The translations under genes and the position numbers were made by a program. This document shows positions 43,758 to 52,506 of a stretch of DNA of 64,000 nt, one piece after another. This DNA comes from Cellulomonas soli (lineage in GTDB: Bacteria; Actinomycetota; Actinomycetes; Actinomycetales; Cellulomonadaceae): assembly GCF_013409305.1 (NCBI RefSeq), contig NZ_JACBZJ010000001.1, positions 186,001 to 250,000 on the forward strand, in the 5' to 3' direction. A model generated the notes under the pieces. The model had not been told where the DNA came from and made no database searches. It saw only the letters and a list, made by a program, of their open reading frames with translations. Positions within the stretch are counted from its first letter, which is position 1. Every line of letters starts with the position of its first letter.

Positions 43758-44984
43758 TCAGACCCGTCCCTGCAGCAGGCCGGGCAGGTCCACGCCGAGC
43801 CGGGCGAACCGCTCGACGTGCGGCGGGTACCCGTCGGCGCGCACGAGGCGCCCGTCGCGGGTCGCGTAGATCTCGGCGGCCTCGACCACGCCCTGCTCGA
43901 CCCGGCCGGGCACGGCCAGCACCTCACGCAGCCGGCGACGACCCGAGACGTCCACGTCCAGGTGCACCACGAGGTCGACCGCAGAGGCGACCGTCGGCAC
44001 CACGAAACGGTCCGAGACGTTCTCGCCCGCGAGCAGCGGCAACGTGCACAGCTTGGTGAGCGCCTCGCGGGCCGAGTTCGCGTGCAGCGTGCACATCGCC
44101 GGCACGCCGGCGTTGAGGGCGATGAGCAGGTCCAGCGCCTCGGCCTCGCGCACCTCGCCGACCAGCAGCCGGCTCGGGCGCATGCGCAGCGCCTCCTTCA
44201 CCAGGCGGCGCAGCGGGATCTCGCCCGTGCCCTCCAGGTTCGGCTGGCGGCACTGCATCGCGACCCAGTCGCGGTGCTCGAGACGCAGCTCGAACACCTC
44301 TTCGCACGAGATGACCCGCTCACGCGCCGGGATCGCGCCGCCGAGCGCGTTGAGCATCGTCGTCTTGCCCGCCTGCGTCGCCCCCGAGACGAGGATGTTC
44401 AGGCCTGCGCGCACCGAGGCGTTGAGGAAGGTTGCGACCGCAGGGGGCATCGAGCCGAGCGCGACGAGGTCGTCGAGCGCCTTGGCCCGCACCACGTACT
44501 TGCGGATGTTCACCGACCAGTGCCGCCGCGTGACGTCGGGGATGACGGCGTGCAACCGCTCCCCGCCCGGCAGGCTCGCGTCGACGAACGGGCTGGACAG
44601 GTCGAGGCGCCGCCCGGACACCTTGAGCATCCGCTCGACCAGGTCACGCACCTGACCGTCGGTGAGGATCGTGGTCGTCAGCTCCGGCTCACCGCGCCGG
44701 GCGACGAAGACCTGCGTCGGGGAGTTGATCCAGATCTCCTCGACCTCCGGGTCGTCGAGATAGCGCTGCAGCGGGCCGAGCCCGGCGACCGCGTCGACGA
44801 CGGCCTTGTGCACGGCCACCTGGTCGACCAGCGGGGGCACCGCACCGACGACCGAGCGCTCGTCGTAGTCGGCGATCGCGTCCGTGACGAGGGCGACCAC
44901 GCCGGCCCGGTCCCGTACCGGGTCGACGCCACGGCGACGGATGAGCTCGCGGACCTCGTGCTCGAGGATCGCCACGCCTTCCAT
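43758..44984 (-). CDS. Tad/Flp pilus assembly ATPase TadA (CpaF)
   Basis: The 408-residue secretion ATPase has Walker A SGATQAGKTTML, the Asp box (VISCEEVFELRLEHRD), Walker B RMRPSRLLVGEVREAEAL and the His box (MCTLHANSAREAL). The N-terminal part (YLDDPEVEEIWINSPTQVFV) is the CpaF type. It powers pilus assembly. It opens the operon. The usual tadZ/cpaE and prepilin peptidase genes are not next to it. Confidence 0.94.
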   Translation of the reverse strand: MEGVAILEHEVRELIRRRGVDPVRDRAGVVALVTDAIADYDERSVVGAVPPLVDQVAVHKAVVDAVAGLGPLQRYLDDPEVEEIWINSPTQVFVARRGEPELTTTILTDGQVRDLVERMLKVSGRRLDLSSPFVDASLPGGERLHAVIPDVTRRHWSVNIRKYVVRAKALDDLVALGSMPPAVATFLNASVRAGLNILVSGATQAGKTTMLNALGGAIPARERVISCEEVFELRLEHRDWVAMQCRQPNLEGTGEIPLRRLVKEALRMRPSRLLVGEVREAEALDLLIALNAGVPAMCTLHANSAREALTKLCTLPLLAGENVSDRFVVPTVASAVDLVVHLDVDVSGRRRLREVLAVPGRVEQGVVEAAEIYATRDGRLVRADGYPPHVERFARLGVDLPGLLQGRV

Positions 44985-45267
44985 GCCACCACCCGCCCCT
45001 GCTGCCCGTTCCCGTCCGCGCCGCCCGCGCTCGGGGGCGGTGACGTGGATGTCCGTTTTCTCCCGCTTCGCGCTCGCACACTAGAGCACCGGCCAGGCGC
45101 CGACACCCCTGCGTCCACAGACATGACCCGACCGGGTGAACGCCGGGCCGCAGGTCACGACCCGAGGCCTGCGCGCGCACGCGCGACCGGGACTACCGTG
45201 GAGATGCAGCCCGGCAGCGTCACCGCACCGGCGACGCCCCCCTGCACGTGGCGAAGAGGGTGTCGCG

Positions 45268-45831
45268 ATGAAGCGCTTCTTCACGATCCTGTGCACGCTC
45301 CTTCTCGCAGCGACGGGTGCGCTCGCAGCCACCCCCGCCGAGGCCAGGAACCCGTACTGCGGGATCCGGTGGGGCTCGCTCGAGAAGACCGCGGAAGGAA
45401 CCGCGAACGGCTCGCTGCTCGGAGTGCGCGCCGGGAGGCACAGCTGCTACGACCGGCTCGTGATCGACGTGGCCGGGGACGTCAGCGGGTACACCGTGGC
45501 GTACTACGGCAGCGAGGAGATGGGGATCTTCGACGGCTCGAGCTCGGCCGGTCCCCCGCTGCGCGGTGGTGAGCTGCTCGCGATCCGGGTCGAGCTGGCC
45601 ACGACGGACGCCGCCGGCAATCCGACGTACGACCCGCGGTGGCACTACACGGACGAGCTGGTGGACGTCTCGAAGTTCCGGACCTTCCGGCAGGTCGCCG
45701 GCGGTTCCGGGTACCAGGGGTACGTGATCATGGGCATCGGGGTGCGCGCCCGCCTCCCGTTCCGGGTGTTGACGCTCGACGGTCCGGGTGACGGCTCACG
45801 TCTCGTGATCGACGTCGCCCACCGGTGGTGA
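45268..45831 (+). CDS. Secreted AMIN-like domain protein
   Basis: The 187-residue protein starts at ATG 45268. A signal peptide (1-26, cut near PAEA) precedes an AMIN-like domain: CGIRWGSLEKTAEG, HSCYDRLVIDVAGDVSGYTVAYY, LVDVSKFRTFRQVAGGSGYQG, GIGVRARLPFRVLTLDG and the terminal DVAHRW. AMIN-like domains bind cell envelope polymers. In actinobacteria this single-domain form is common and of unknown role. It is divergent from tadA across 283 bases. Confidence 0.85.
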   Translation: MKRFFTILCTLLLAATGALAATPAEARNPYCGIRWGSLEKTAEGTANGSLLGVRAGRHSCYDRLVIDVAGDVSGYTVAYYGSEEMGIFDGSSSAGPPLRGGELLAIRVELATTDAAGNPTYDPRWHYTDELVDVSKFRTFRQVAGGSGYQGYVIMGIGVRARLPFRVLTLDGPGDGSRLVIDVAHRW

Positions 45832-45972
45832 GGCGTCGCGGACCAGGGGCCGACCAGCGGCCGAGCAGGGGCCGATGACCCGCTCCGCGGTTGCCGCGCG
45901 GCAGGGCCGACGTACCGTGAGAGCCGGAGCGTCGGCGCGTCGACGCCCGACCTGCGGACCACGGAGCCGTCC

Positions 45973-46458
45973 ATGACCTCGCACACGACCGAGCGCGATG
46001 TCGGCGGGGACCATCTGCACCTCGTGCACGTCCTGGACGCGACGCGGCCGCGGGTCTTCCGCCACCTGGTCGAGCCGGACCTGGTCGCCCGCTGGGTCGG
46101 CCCGCACTCGGCGCGCGTGCCGGTCGAGCAGGTCGTGCTCGAACCGTTCCCGGGCGGCCGCTGGGAGTTCGTGGCGGTCGACGTGGCCACCTCGACCGCG
46201 TACCCCGTCTCCGCACGTGTCGCCGAGATCGACCCCCCACGGCTGCTGGTCTGCCACGAGCTCGACGCGGACACCGACGACCCGGTGCAGAGCGCCCTGA
46301 ACCTGCGCATCGAGCTGTTCGAGGACGGCGACGCGCGGACCCGGATCGAGGTCCGGCAGGGCCCGTTCCTCAGCGGCACCACGATGGCCGAGGACAGCGC
46401 GGAGGTGTGGGTGCAGTCGCTCGAGAAGCTCGACGCCCTCCTGGAGCAGACGGCCTGA
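45973..46458 (+). CDS. SRPBCC/AHSA1-family protein
   Basis: The 161-residue protein from ATG 45973 has the START-like fold pattern of AHSA1 proteins: ATRPRVFRHLVEPDLVARWVGP, FPGGRWEFVAVD, ARVAEIDPPRLLVCHELD and WVQSLEKLDALLEQ. Such proteins bind hydrophobic ligands and are often of unknown function. No regulator is linked. The aldose-epimerase gene follows after 60 bases. Confidence 0.85.
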   Translation: MTSHTTERDVGGDHLHLVHVLDATRPRVFRHLVEPDLVARWVGPHSARVPVEQVVLEPFPGGRWEFVAVDVATSTAYPVSARVAEIDPPRLLVCHELDADTDDPVQSALNLRIELFEDGDARTRIEVRQGPFLSGTTMAEDSAEVWVQSLEKLDALLEQTA

Positions 46459-46518
46459 GGCATGGGGTCCCAGATCCGTCCTCGTCGACCCGGGACCCAC
46501 GGCCAGTACCGTGTGAGC

Positions 46519-47436
46519 GTGAACACCCCCTTCCCTACCGGCACCCAGCACACGCTCGTGCACGGCACGCACCGCGCGGTCGTGGCCGAGGTCGGCGCCA
46601 GCATCCGCACGTACTCCGTCGACGGCCGTGACGTCGTCCTGCCGTTCGAGGAGACCGCCCTGGCCCCGGCGTTCTCGGGCGCCGTCCTGGCGCCGTGGCC
46701 GAACCGGTTGCGCGACGGCCTCTACCGCTACGAGGGCACCACCTACGAGGTGCCGCTCACCGAGCACGACCGGCAGACCGCGCTGCACGGCCTGGTGGCG
46801 TACGCGCGGTTCACACCGCCGACGGACGCGCCGCCGACCGCCTCGACCGTGACTCTCGAGCACGACCTCGTGCCGACCCCGGGGTATCCCTGGGCCCTGC
46901 GCGTGCGGGTCACCTACACGCTGTCGGACGCCGGCCTGCGCGTGCACGTCGCGGCGACCAACCTCTCGCAGGCGACCGCGCCCTACGGCGTCGGTTTCCA
47001 CCCGTGGCTCTCGCCGGGGGCGGCGAGCGTCGACGAGTGCACGCTGCGCGTCGACGCGCTGCGGCACGTCACGGTCGACGAGCGGCTCCTGCCGACCGGC
47101 ACGGAGCCCGTCGCGGGCCCGTTCGACCTGCGCGCACCCACCCTGCTGCAGGGCATCGCCCTGGACGACGCGTGGGTCGACGTGACGCGCGACGAGGACG
47201 GGCTGTCCTGGATCCAGCTGGCCGCGCCGGACGGTCGGACGGCCGCGCTGTGGTCGGACGCGTCGATGGACACCTGGCAGGTCTGCACCGGCGACGGCAT
47301 CCCGCGCATCGAGCGCCGGGGCGTGGCGGCCGAGCCGATGTCGTGCATCGCCGACGCGTTCCGGACGGGTGACCGTCTCGTGGACCTCGCACCGGCGACG
47401 ACGCACGAGGTGACCTGGGGCCTGACCCTGCTCTGA
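46519..47436 (+). CDS. Aldose 1-epimerase family protein
   Basis: GTG 46519 (VNTPFPTGTQHTLVHG) gives 305 residues; GTG 46513 and ATG 46462 are alternatives. Conserved parts are AVLAPWPNRLRDGLYRYEGTTY, ALHGLVAYARF with a catalytic-type His, GFHPWLSPG with a second His, and IERRGVAAEPMSCIADAF, in which E of AEPMS fits the catalytic Glu position. It should interconvert sugar anomers in the cytosol; substrate unknown. A strong hairpin terminator follows 23 bases after the stop. Confidence 0.88.
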   Translation: MNTPFPTGTQHTLVHGTHRAVVAEVGASIRTYSVDGRDVVLPFEETALAPAFSGAVLAPWPNRLRDGLYRYEGTTYEVPLTEHDRQTALHGLVAYARFTPPTDAPPTASTVTLEHDLVPTPGYPWALRVRVTYTLSDAGLRVHVAATNLSQATAPYGVGFHPWLSPGAASVDECTLRVDALRHVTVDERLLPTGTEPVAGPFDLRAPTLLQGIALDDAWVDVTRDEDGLSWIQLAAPDGRTAALWSDASMDTWQVCTGDGIPRIERRGVAAEPMSCIADAFRTGDRLVDLAPATTHEVTWGLTLL

Positions 47437-47459
47437 TCCCGCTCGCTGCACGAACGACG

Positions 47460-47490
47460 ACGCCCGCGCTCCCCCAGGGGGCGCGGGCGT
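47460..47490. terminator. Bidirectional hairpin terminator
   Basis: ACGCCCGCGC and GCGCGGGCGT form a perfect ten-pair stem around an eleven-base loop, between the convergent epimerase and M15 peptidase genes. Confidence 0.8.
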
Positions 47491-47533
47491 TCACGTCGCG
47501 GTTCGCGGTCAGGAGGGTGCGGACGTCCGGCGG

Positions 47534-48754
47534 TCAGCCGTAGTACTCGCCGTCCTCCTGGACGCCCTTGGTGTACTCCCAGTGCCAGCGTTCGTAGGGG
47601 CCGCTGCCGCCGGGCTTGGCCCAGTCCGGGTTCTCCCACCCGTAGATGGCCGCGTTCTCGTTGAGCCACGTCCACTTCGCGCCGGTCGTCTCGCTGCCGC
47701 AGAGGTCGACCGCGAGACCCCACCCGTGGTTGCTCTTGCCGGGCGCCGCGGCGAGGCTGCCCTTGGCCGCCTTGACCGCACGCTGCTCGGCGAGGGTCCG
47801 GTAGCCGGAGGACAGGCACATGTCGGCGCCGAACCGGGCGACGAAGGCCTCGTTGAACTCGGCGAGCGAGACGGCCGCGTCGGCGCGCATCTTGGTCTGG
47901 CCGTCCCACAGCGTGCACAGGTCGGCGGCGGCCAGCTGACCGTTCGACCCGGCGGCGCGCTGCGAGCCGTCGCAGCCCGGCAGCGCCTCTCGCAGCTCGG
48001 CGCGGCTGGCGGTGGTGTCGGTGCGCTCCCCGCCGTCGGCCGACACGAGCGAGGCGGGCGGCAACGAGGACAGGCCCGTGGCCGTCAGGGCGTTGAGCGT
48101 GGTGGGCAGGGTCGCGTCGGCGAGGGCGTCGGAACCGTAGGCCTGGCCGCCGAGGATGTCGGAGTGGGTGACCGGCACGACCACCGTGACGCCGACGAGG
48201 GCACCGAGGACACCGAGTCGGGCCACGCCCTTGCGGCGCTTCTCGCGCGAGCGGGCAGCGGCACTGACCTCGGCGCGCACCGAGGCTGCGCCGGCCTTGA
48301 CCGCGCGGGAGGACGGCTGGTGCGCACGACCGGTGCGGCGCGCGGGCTCGTCAGCGGCGATCTCGGCGACCGGGTCGTGCCGGTCGGGCGCGGCGAGGGG
48401 GTGAGCGCCGGCGTACGGCGCGGCGGGGGGCATCGCGGCGGCGGGAGGCGTCGCAGCGGTGACGGACGCCTGCTCGTGCACGGCCACGGGTGCCGGGGTC
48501 TCGAAGCCCGCGAAGCCGGGCGCACCGGAGGTCCTGACCGGGTCGACCGTGGGGCGGGCGTAGGACGGCACCCGCGCGGTCCGCTGGGCCTGGGCCGACC
48601 CGGCGAAGGGTGCCGCCGATGCAGCGAACTGTGCAGCCGGGGCGACGGGCGTCGGTGCCGCCGTGGCCTGCTCGGGCTGTGCGCGCCGCTCCGCCTCACG
48701 GCGGCTGCGGCGGGTCGGGGCCGCGGGCTGCACGTCGTGCTGCTGCACCGGCAC
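47534..48754 (-). CDS. Membrane-anchored M15 (VanY-type) D-Ala-D-Ala carboxypeptidase
   Basis: GTG 48754 (or 48748, each with a ribosome site in CGAGGAGCGGAGG) gives about 406 residues. Residues 1-175 are Ala/Pro-rich and probably disordered in the cytosol. One membrane helix follows (GVARLGVLGALVGVTVVVPV), then an extracellular region ending in the VanY domain: CLSSGYRTLAEQRAVKAAKG, KSNHGWGLAVDLCG (zinc His and Asp) and YERWHWEYTK (catalytic Glu and His). It would trim peptidoglycan stem peptides. The long cytosolic arm is unusual for a hydrolase. Confidence 0.9.
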   Translation of the reverse strand: MPVQQHDVQPAAPTRRSRREAERRAQPEQATAAPTPVAPAAQFAASAAPFAGSAQAQRTARVPSYARPTVDPVRTSGAPGFAGFETPAPVAVHEQASVTAATPPAAAMPPAAPYAGAHPLAAPDRHDPVAEIAADEPARRTGRAHQPSSRAVKAGAASVRAEVSAAARSREKRRKGVARLGVLGALVGVTVVVPVTHSDILGGQAYGSDALADATLPTTLNALTATGLSSLPPASLVSADGGERTDTTASRAELREALPGCDGSQRAAGSNGQLAAADLCTLWDGQTKMRADAAVSLAEFNEAFVARFGADMCLSSGYRTLAEQRAVKAAKGSLAAAPGKSNHGWGLAVDLCGSETTGAKWTWLNENAAIYGWENPDWAKPGGSGPYERWHWEYTKGVQEDGEYYG

Positions 48755-48861
48755 CTCCGCTCCTCGCCCGGCAGCGGCGCATCCGCTGTCCGTCCGGCAT
48801 GCGACCCGCAGGTGTCCGCCATGCGAATGCCGCGTGTCACGCCGACCTGAACTGTCACGAA

Positions 48862-48890
48862 ACCATAACGGGTGACGGTCGCGCTTCCAA
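48862..48890 (-). promoter_or_regulatory. Promoter of the M15 peptidase gene
   Basis: On the reverse strand TTGGAA, 17 bases, TATGGT lie about 108 bases before the start codon, the best sigma70-like match in the gap. Confidence 0.55.
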
Positions 48891-49037
48891 GCCCCTGAAC
48901 GTCCGTCCAACGTGCGTTTCGGACATACCTCCCGGGTGAAGCGACGACACGCCGGTCGACACGCCGCGCAGTGCTGTGACCTGCACCACTACCGGGTCGA
49001 CGTCACATCCGTCCGCCCTGGTCGCAGACCCGCGCGA

Positions 49038-50078
49038 TCACCGCAGCTGGTCGCGCTGCATCGCATCGCGCACCTCACCGACGAGCTCCTCGAGGATGTC
49101 CTCGAGGAACACGACCCCGACGGTCTCCCCGTCGACGTCGACGCGCGCCAGGTGCGACCCGGACCGCTGCATCGCGGCGAGCGCGTCCTCGACCTCGTCC
49201 TGCGGGGCGACGACCGCCAACGAACGCACGCGCCACACCGGCACCGGCTGGTCCCGCGACTCGTCGTCGGCGTAGAGGACGTCCTTCAGGTGCAGGTAGC
49301 CGCTGAAGACCCCGTCGTCGCGCACCGGGAACCGGCTGTACCCGGTCCGCGCGACCAGGCGCTCCAGCTCGGCCGGCGTGACGCCCGCCGGCGCGGGCAC
49401 CAGGTCCCCGACCGCCACCATCACGTCGGCCGCGGTGCGGTCCGAGAACTCGATCGCACCGGTCAGCAGGCCCTGACGGTCCTCGAGCAGACCCTCCGCC
49501 TGCGACCGCTCGACGATCGAGTGCACCTCCTGCGCGGTGAACGCCGAGGACACCTCGTCCTTCGGCTCCACCCCCGCAGCGCGCAACGCGTGGTTGGCGA
49601 TCCAGTTCAGGCCCGAGATGACCGGCCGGACGGCGCGCGCGACCCACACCAACGGCGGGCCGAACAGCAGGACCGCACGGTCGGGGCCGGCGACGGCGAG
49701 GTTCTTCGGCACCATCTCGCCGAGCACCACGTGCAGGTACACCACGACCGCGAGCGCGACGACGAACGCGATCGGGTGCGCGAGGTCCTCGCTGACGCCC
49801 AGCGCGTGCAACGGGTCGGAGATGAGGTGCGCGATCGCCGGCTCGGCGACGACACCCAGGCTCGTCGAGCACACGGTCACACCCAGCTGCGCGGCCGCGA
49901 GCATGAGCGAGACGTGCTCCATCGCCCACAGCACCGTGCGGGCACGCCGGTCACCGGCAGCCGCCAACGGCTCGATCGAGGACCTGCGGGCCGAGATGAT
50001 CGCGAACTCCGCACCGACGAAGAACGCGTTCGCGGCCAGCAGGACGACCGCCAGCAGGAGAGCAGCCGTCGCGTTCAC
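49038..50078 (-). CDS. CNNM/CorC-type membrane protein (hemolysin family), short copy
   Basis: GTG 50078 overlaps the stop of the upstream paralogue by four bases. The 346-residue protein has a DUF21/CNNM domain with three to four helices (ANAFFVGAEFAIISARR, LVLGEMVPKNLAVAGP pattern) and a CBS pair (MVAVGDLVPAPAGVTPAEL, RFPVRDDGVFSGYLHLKDVLY, VVFLEDILEELVGEVRD). The C-terminal CorC_HlyC domain is missing. The family is linked with magnesium or cobalt efflux. Confidence 0.92.
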   Translation of the reverse strand: MNATAALLLAVVLLAANAFFVGAEFAIISARRSSIEPLAAAGDRRARTVLWAMEHVSLMLAAAQLGVTVCSTSLGVVAEPAIAHLISDPLHALGVSEDLAHPIAFVVALAVVVYLHVVLGEMVPKNLAVAGPDRAVLLFGPPLVWVARAVRPVISGLNWIANHALRAAGVEPKDEVSSAFTAQEVHSIVERSQAEGLLEDRQGLLTGAIEFSDRTAADVMVAVGDLVPAPAGVTPAELERLVARTGYSRFPVRDDGVFSGYLHLKDVLYADDESRDQPVPVWRVRSLAVVAPQDEVEDALAAMQRSGSHLARVDVDGETVGVVFLEDILEELVGEVRDAMQRDQLR

Positions 50079-51451
50079 GCCCCACCACCCCCGGGCCGGG
50101 CCTCACCGGGCAGGTCGGGTCCGTCCGACCCCACCGACGGCGGCTCGTCGTCGCCCGACTCGGCGCGCACACGCAGGCGCTCCACGCGACGTCCCGCCAT
50201 CTGCTCCACGTGCAGCAGGACCCCGTCGACCAGCACCTCGTCGCCCACCGACGGCACCCGCCCGAGCTCGGACATCACCAGGCCGCCCAGCGTCTCGTAA
50301 GGGCCGTCGTCGCTCACGCGCAGACCCGTGACCTCGGTCAGCTCGTCGGGGCGCAGGATGCCCGGCAGCAGCCACGAGCCGTCGGCCCGCCGTGCCGTCC
50401 GGGTGCGTCGCCGGTCGTGCTCGTCGGCGACGTCACCGACCAGCTCCTCGACGACGTCCTCGAGCGTCACGACACCGGAGGTGCCGCCGTACTCGTCGAC
50501 CACGACCGCCATCTGCAGCCCCTGCTCGCGCAGCTCCACGAGCAGCGGACCCAGGCGCACCGTCTCGGGCACCTGGGGGGCGTCGACCATGAGAGCAGCG
50601 GCGGGGACCTCGGCCCGGCGTTCGAACGGCACGGAGATCGCACGACGCAGGTGCACCAGACCGACGATGTCGTCGCTGGACTCGCCGATCACCGGGAAGC
50701 GCGAGTGCCCGCTCGTGCGCGCCAGCGCCATGACGTCCGCAGCGGAGTCGTCCCGGCGGACCACGACGAGCCGCAGACGGTCGGTCATCACGTCGACCGC
50801 CGTGAGCTCGGCGAACTCGATCGAGTTCGTCAGCAACGTCGCCGTGGACGCCTCGAGCGTGCCGACCTCGGCGGAGCGCCGCACCAGCGCGGCCAGCTCC
50901 TGCGGCGAACGACCACCCGAGAGCTCCTCGCGCGGCTCGACCCCGACGCGGCGCAGCAGGGCGTTCGCCGAGCCGTTGAGCACCCCGATCACGGGCCGCA
51001 GCGCCGCGGTGAACCCTCGTTGGATCGGCGCCACCACGCGCGCGGTGCCCAACGGGCGACTGAGGGCGAAGTTCTTCGGCACGAGCTCGCCGAAGATCAT
51101 CGAGAAGCCGTTGACCAGGACCACCGTCAGCAGTCCGGCCACCGCGCCGCCGACGGCGCGGCCCAACGCGGACTCCTCGAGCGGCACCCGCAGCAGCCGG
51201 GAGACCGCCGGCTGGGTCGTGTAACCCAGCAGGACCGTCGTGACGGTGATGCCGACCTGCGCGCCCGAGAGCTCGGTGGACAGCCCGCGCAGCGCCCGGA
51301 GCACCGACTGCCCTCGCTTGTCGCGCGGGTCGGTGTGCTTCTCGACGAGGGCGGGGTCGAGGGTGACGAGGGAGAACTCGCTCGCGACGAAGACGGCCGT
51401 GCCCGCGGTCAGCACGACGCCGAGCACGACGAGCAGCCATTCGGTCAGCAC
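50075..51451 (-). CDS. CNNM/CorC-type membrane protein (hemolysin family), full-length copy
   Basis: The 458-residue protein has the complete layout: CNNM membrane domain (TAVFVASEFSLVTLD, GFSMIFGELVPKNFALSRP), CBS pair (VMTDRLRLVVVRRDD, FPVIGESSDDIVGLVHLRR, VVVDEYGGTSGVVTLEDVVEELVG) and a C-terminal CorC/HlyC transporter-associated domain (GSWLLPGILRPDELTEVTGL, YETLGGLVMSELGRVPSVGD). With its overlapping shorter paralogue it may form a heterodimer for divalent cation export. It is divergent from the two-component genes. Confidence 0.93.
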   Translation of the reverse strand: MLTEWLLVVLGVVLTAGTAVFVASEFSLVTLDPALVEKHTDPRDKRGQSVLRALRGLSTELSGAQVGITVTTVLLGYTTQPAVSRLLRVPLEESALGRAVGGAVAGLLTVVLVNGFSMIFGELVPKNFALSRPLGTARVVAPIQRGFTAALRPVIGVLNGSANALLRRVGVEPREELSGGRSPQELAALVRRSAEVGTLEASTATLLTNSIEFAELTAVDVMTDRLRLVVVRRDDSAADVMALARTSGHSRFPVIGESSDDIVGLVHLRRAISVPFERRAEVPAAALMVDAPQVPETVRLGPLLVELREQGLQMAVVVDEYGGTSGVVTLEDVVEELVGDVADEHDRRRTRTARRADGSWLLPGILRPDELTEVTGLRVSDDGPYETLGGLVMSELGRVPSVGDEVLVDGVLLHVEQMAGRRVERLRVRAESGDDEPPSVGSDGPDLPGEARPGGGGA

Positions 51452-51687
51452 GTCGGCACCCCCGTCGGGGTAGCGATGATCAGGACAGTGGAGGAGCCGG
51501 CATGGTCGCTGGCGGACGCGTCGGTCCGGGCAGGACGCCGGCAGCTACTTGAGCTGCTCATGGTCGGGCCATCATACGGGGACCGACGCGCCACGCGGTG
51601 AGGCGCCCTCAGTCGCACGCGCAGACACCACGCCGGTGCAGGAGCCCCGAGCGGCACCGTGACAGGAGCGTGTGCCACGCTGACCCC

Positions 51688-52506
51688 ATGGCGCTCACCA
51701 GCGGGCCGACGCCGGCCTCCTCCACGACGGTGCTGGTCGTCGAGGACGAACCGGCCATCGCCCAGGCACTCGTGCACCGGCTCTCCTCCGAGGGCTGGAA
51801 GGTCCACGCGGTCGGCGACGGTCTCAGCGGTGTCGAGGCGGCAGCCCAGCTGCGGCCCGACGTCGTCGTCCTCGACGTCATGCTCCCCGGCATCGACGGC
51901 CTCGAGGTCTGCCGCCGCATCCAGGCGGACCGCCCGGTGCCGGTCCTCATGCTCACCGCACGCGACGACGAGACGGACATGCTGGTCGGGCTGGGCGTCG
52001 GCGCCGACGACTACATGACCAAGCCGTTCTCGATGCGCGAGCTGGTGGCCCGGACCAAGGCGCTGCTGCGCCGCACCGAACGTGCGGCGCGGGCGGCCGA
52101 GCTGGCGGCGGCCGAGATCCCCGACCCGCCGCTCGTGCTCGGCGACGTGGCGATCGACCGCGCCCAGCGGCGCGTCGTGCGCGGCGAGGACGAGGTCCAC
52201 CTGACACCGACCGAGTTCGACCTGCTCGTCGCCCTCGCCTCCGCGCCCCGGACGGTGCTGACGCGCGAGCGCCTGCTCGCGGAGGTGTGGGACTGGGTCG
52301 ACGCCAGCGGGACCCGCACGGTCGACTCGCACGTCAAGGCGCTGCGACGCAAGCTCGGCGCCGACCTCATCCGGACCGTGCACGGCGTGGGCTACGCCTT
52401 CGAGCCGGACGACGGCACGCAGGGGCCCGACGACCGGTCTGATGGCCAGTCCGACGACCTGGTCGACGACGACGGCACGGACGAGGCGGCCGGACCGGTC
52501 GGGTGA
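51688..52506 (+). CDS. OmpR/PhoB-type response regulator
   Basis: The 272-residue protein has a receiver domain with acid pocket VVEDEPA, phospho-acceptor D63 in VVLDVMLPG, Thr in MLTARD and Lys in DDYMTKPFS. The winged-helix effector domain follows (VHLTPTEFDLLVALASAPRTVLTRERLL, TRTVDSHVKALRRKLG, IRTVHGVGYAFE). A Asp/Gly-rich tail of about 30 residues is extra. It is paired with the kinase gene that overlaps its stop (GTGA). Confidence 0.95.
   Translation: MALTSGPTPASSTTVLVVEDEPAIAQALVHRLSSEGWKVHAVGDGLSGVEAAAQLRPDVVVLDVMLPGIDGLEVCRRIQADRPVPVLMLTARDDETDMLVGLGVGADDYMTKPFSMRELVARTKALLRRTERAARAAELAAAEIPDPPLVLGDVAIDRAQRRVVRGEDEVHLTPTEFDLLVALASAPRTVLTRERLLAEVWDWVDASGTRTVDSHVKALRRKLGADLIRTVHGVGYAFEPDDGTQGPDDRSDGQSDDLVDDDGTDEAAGPVG

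Noticed and set aside
48755..49037. Cyclic di-AMP (ydaO-type) riboswitch before the cell wall peptidase gene
   Set aside because: The conserved core of that riboswitch was not found in the reverse strand of the gap; a plain promoter explains it.
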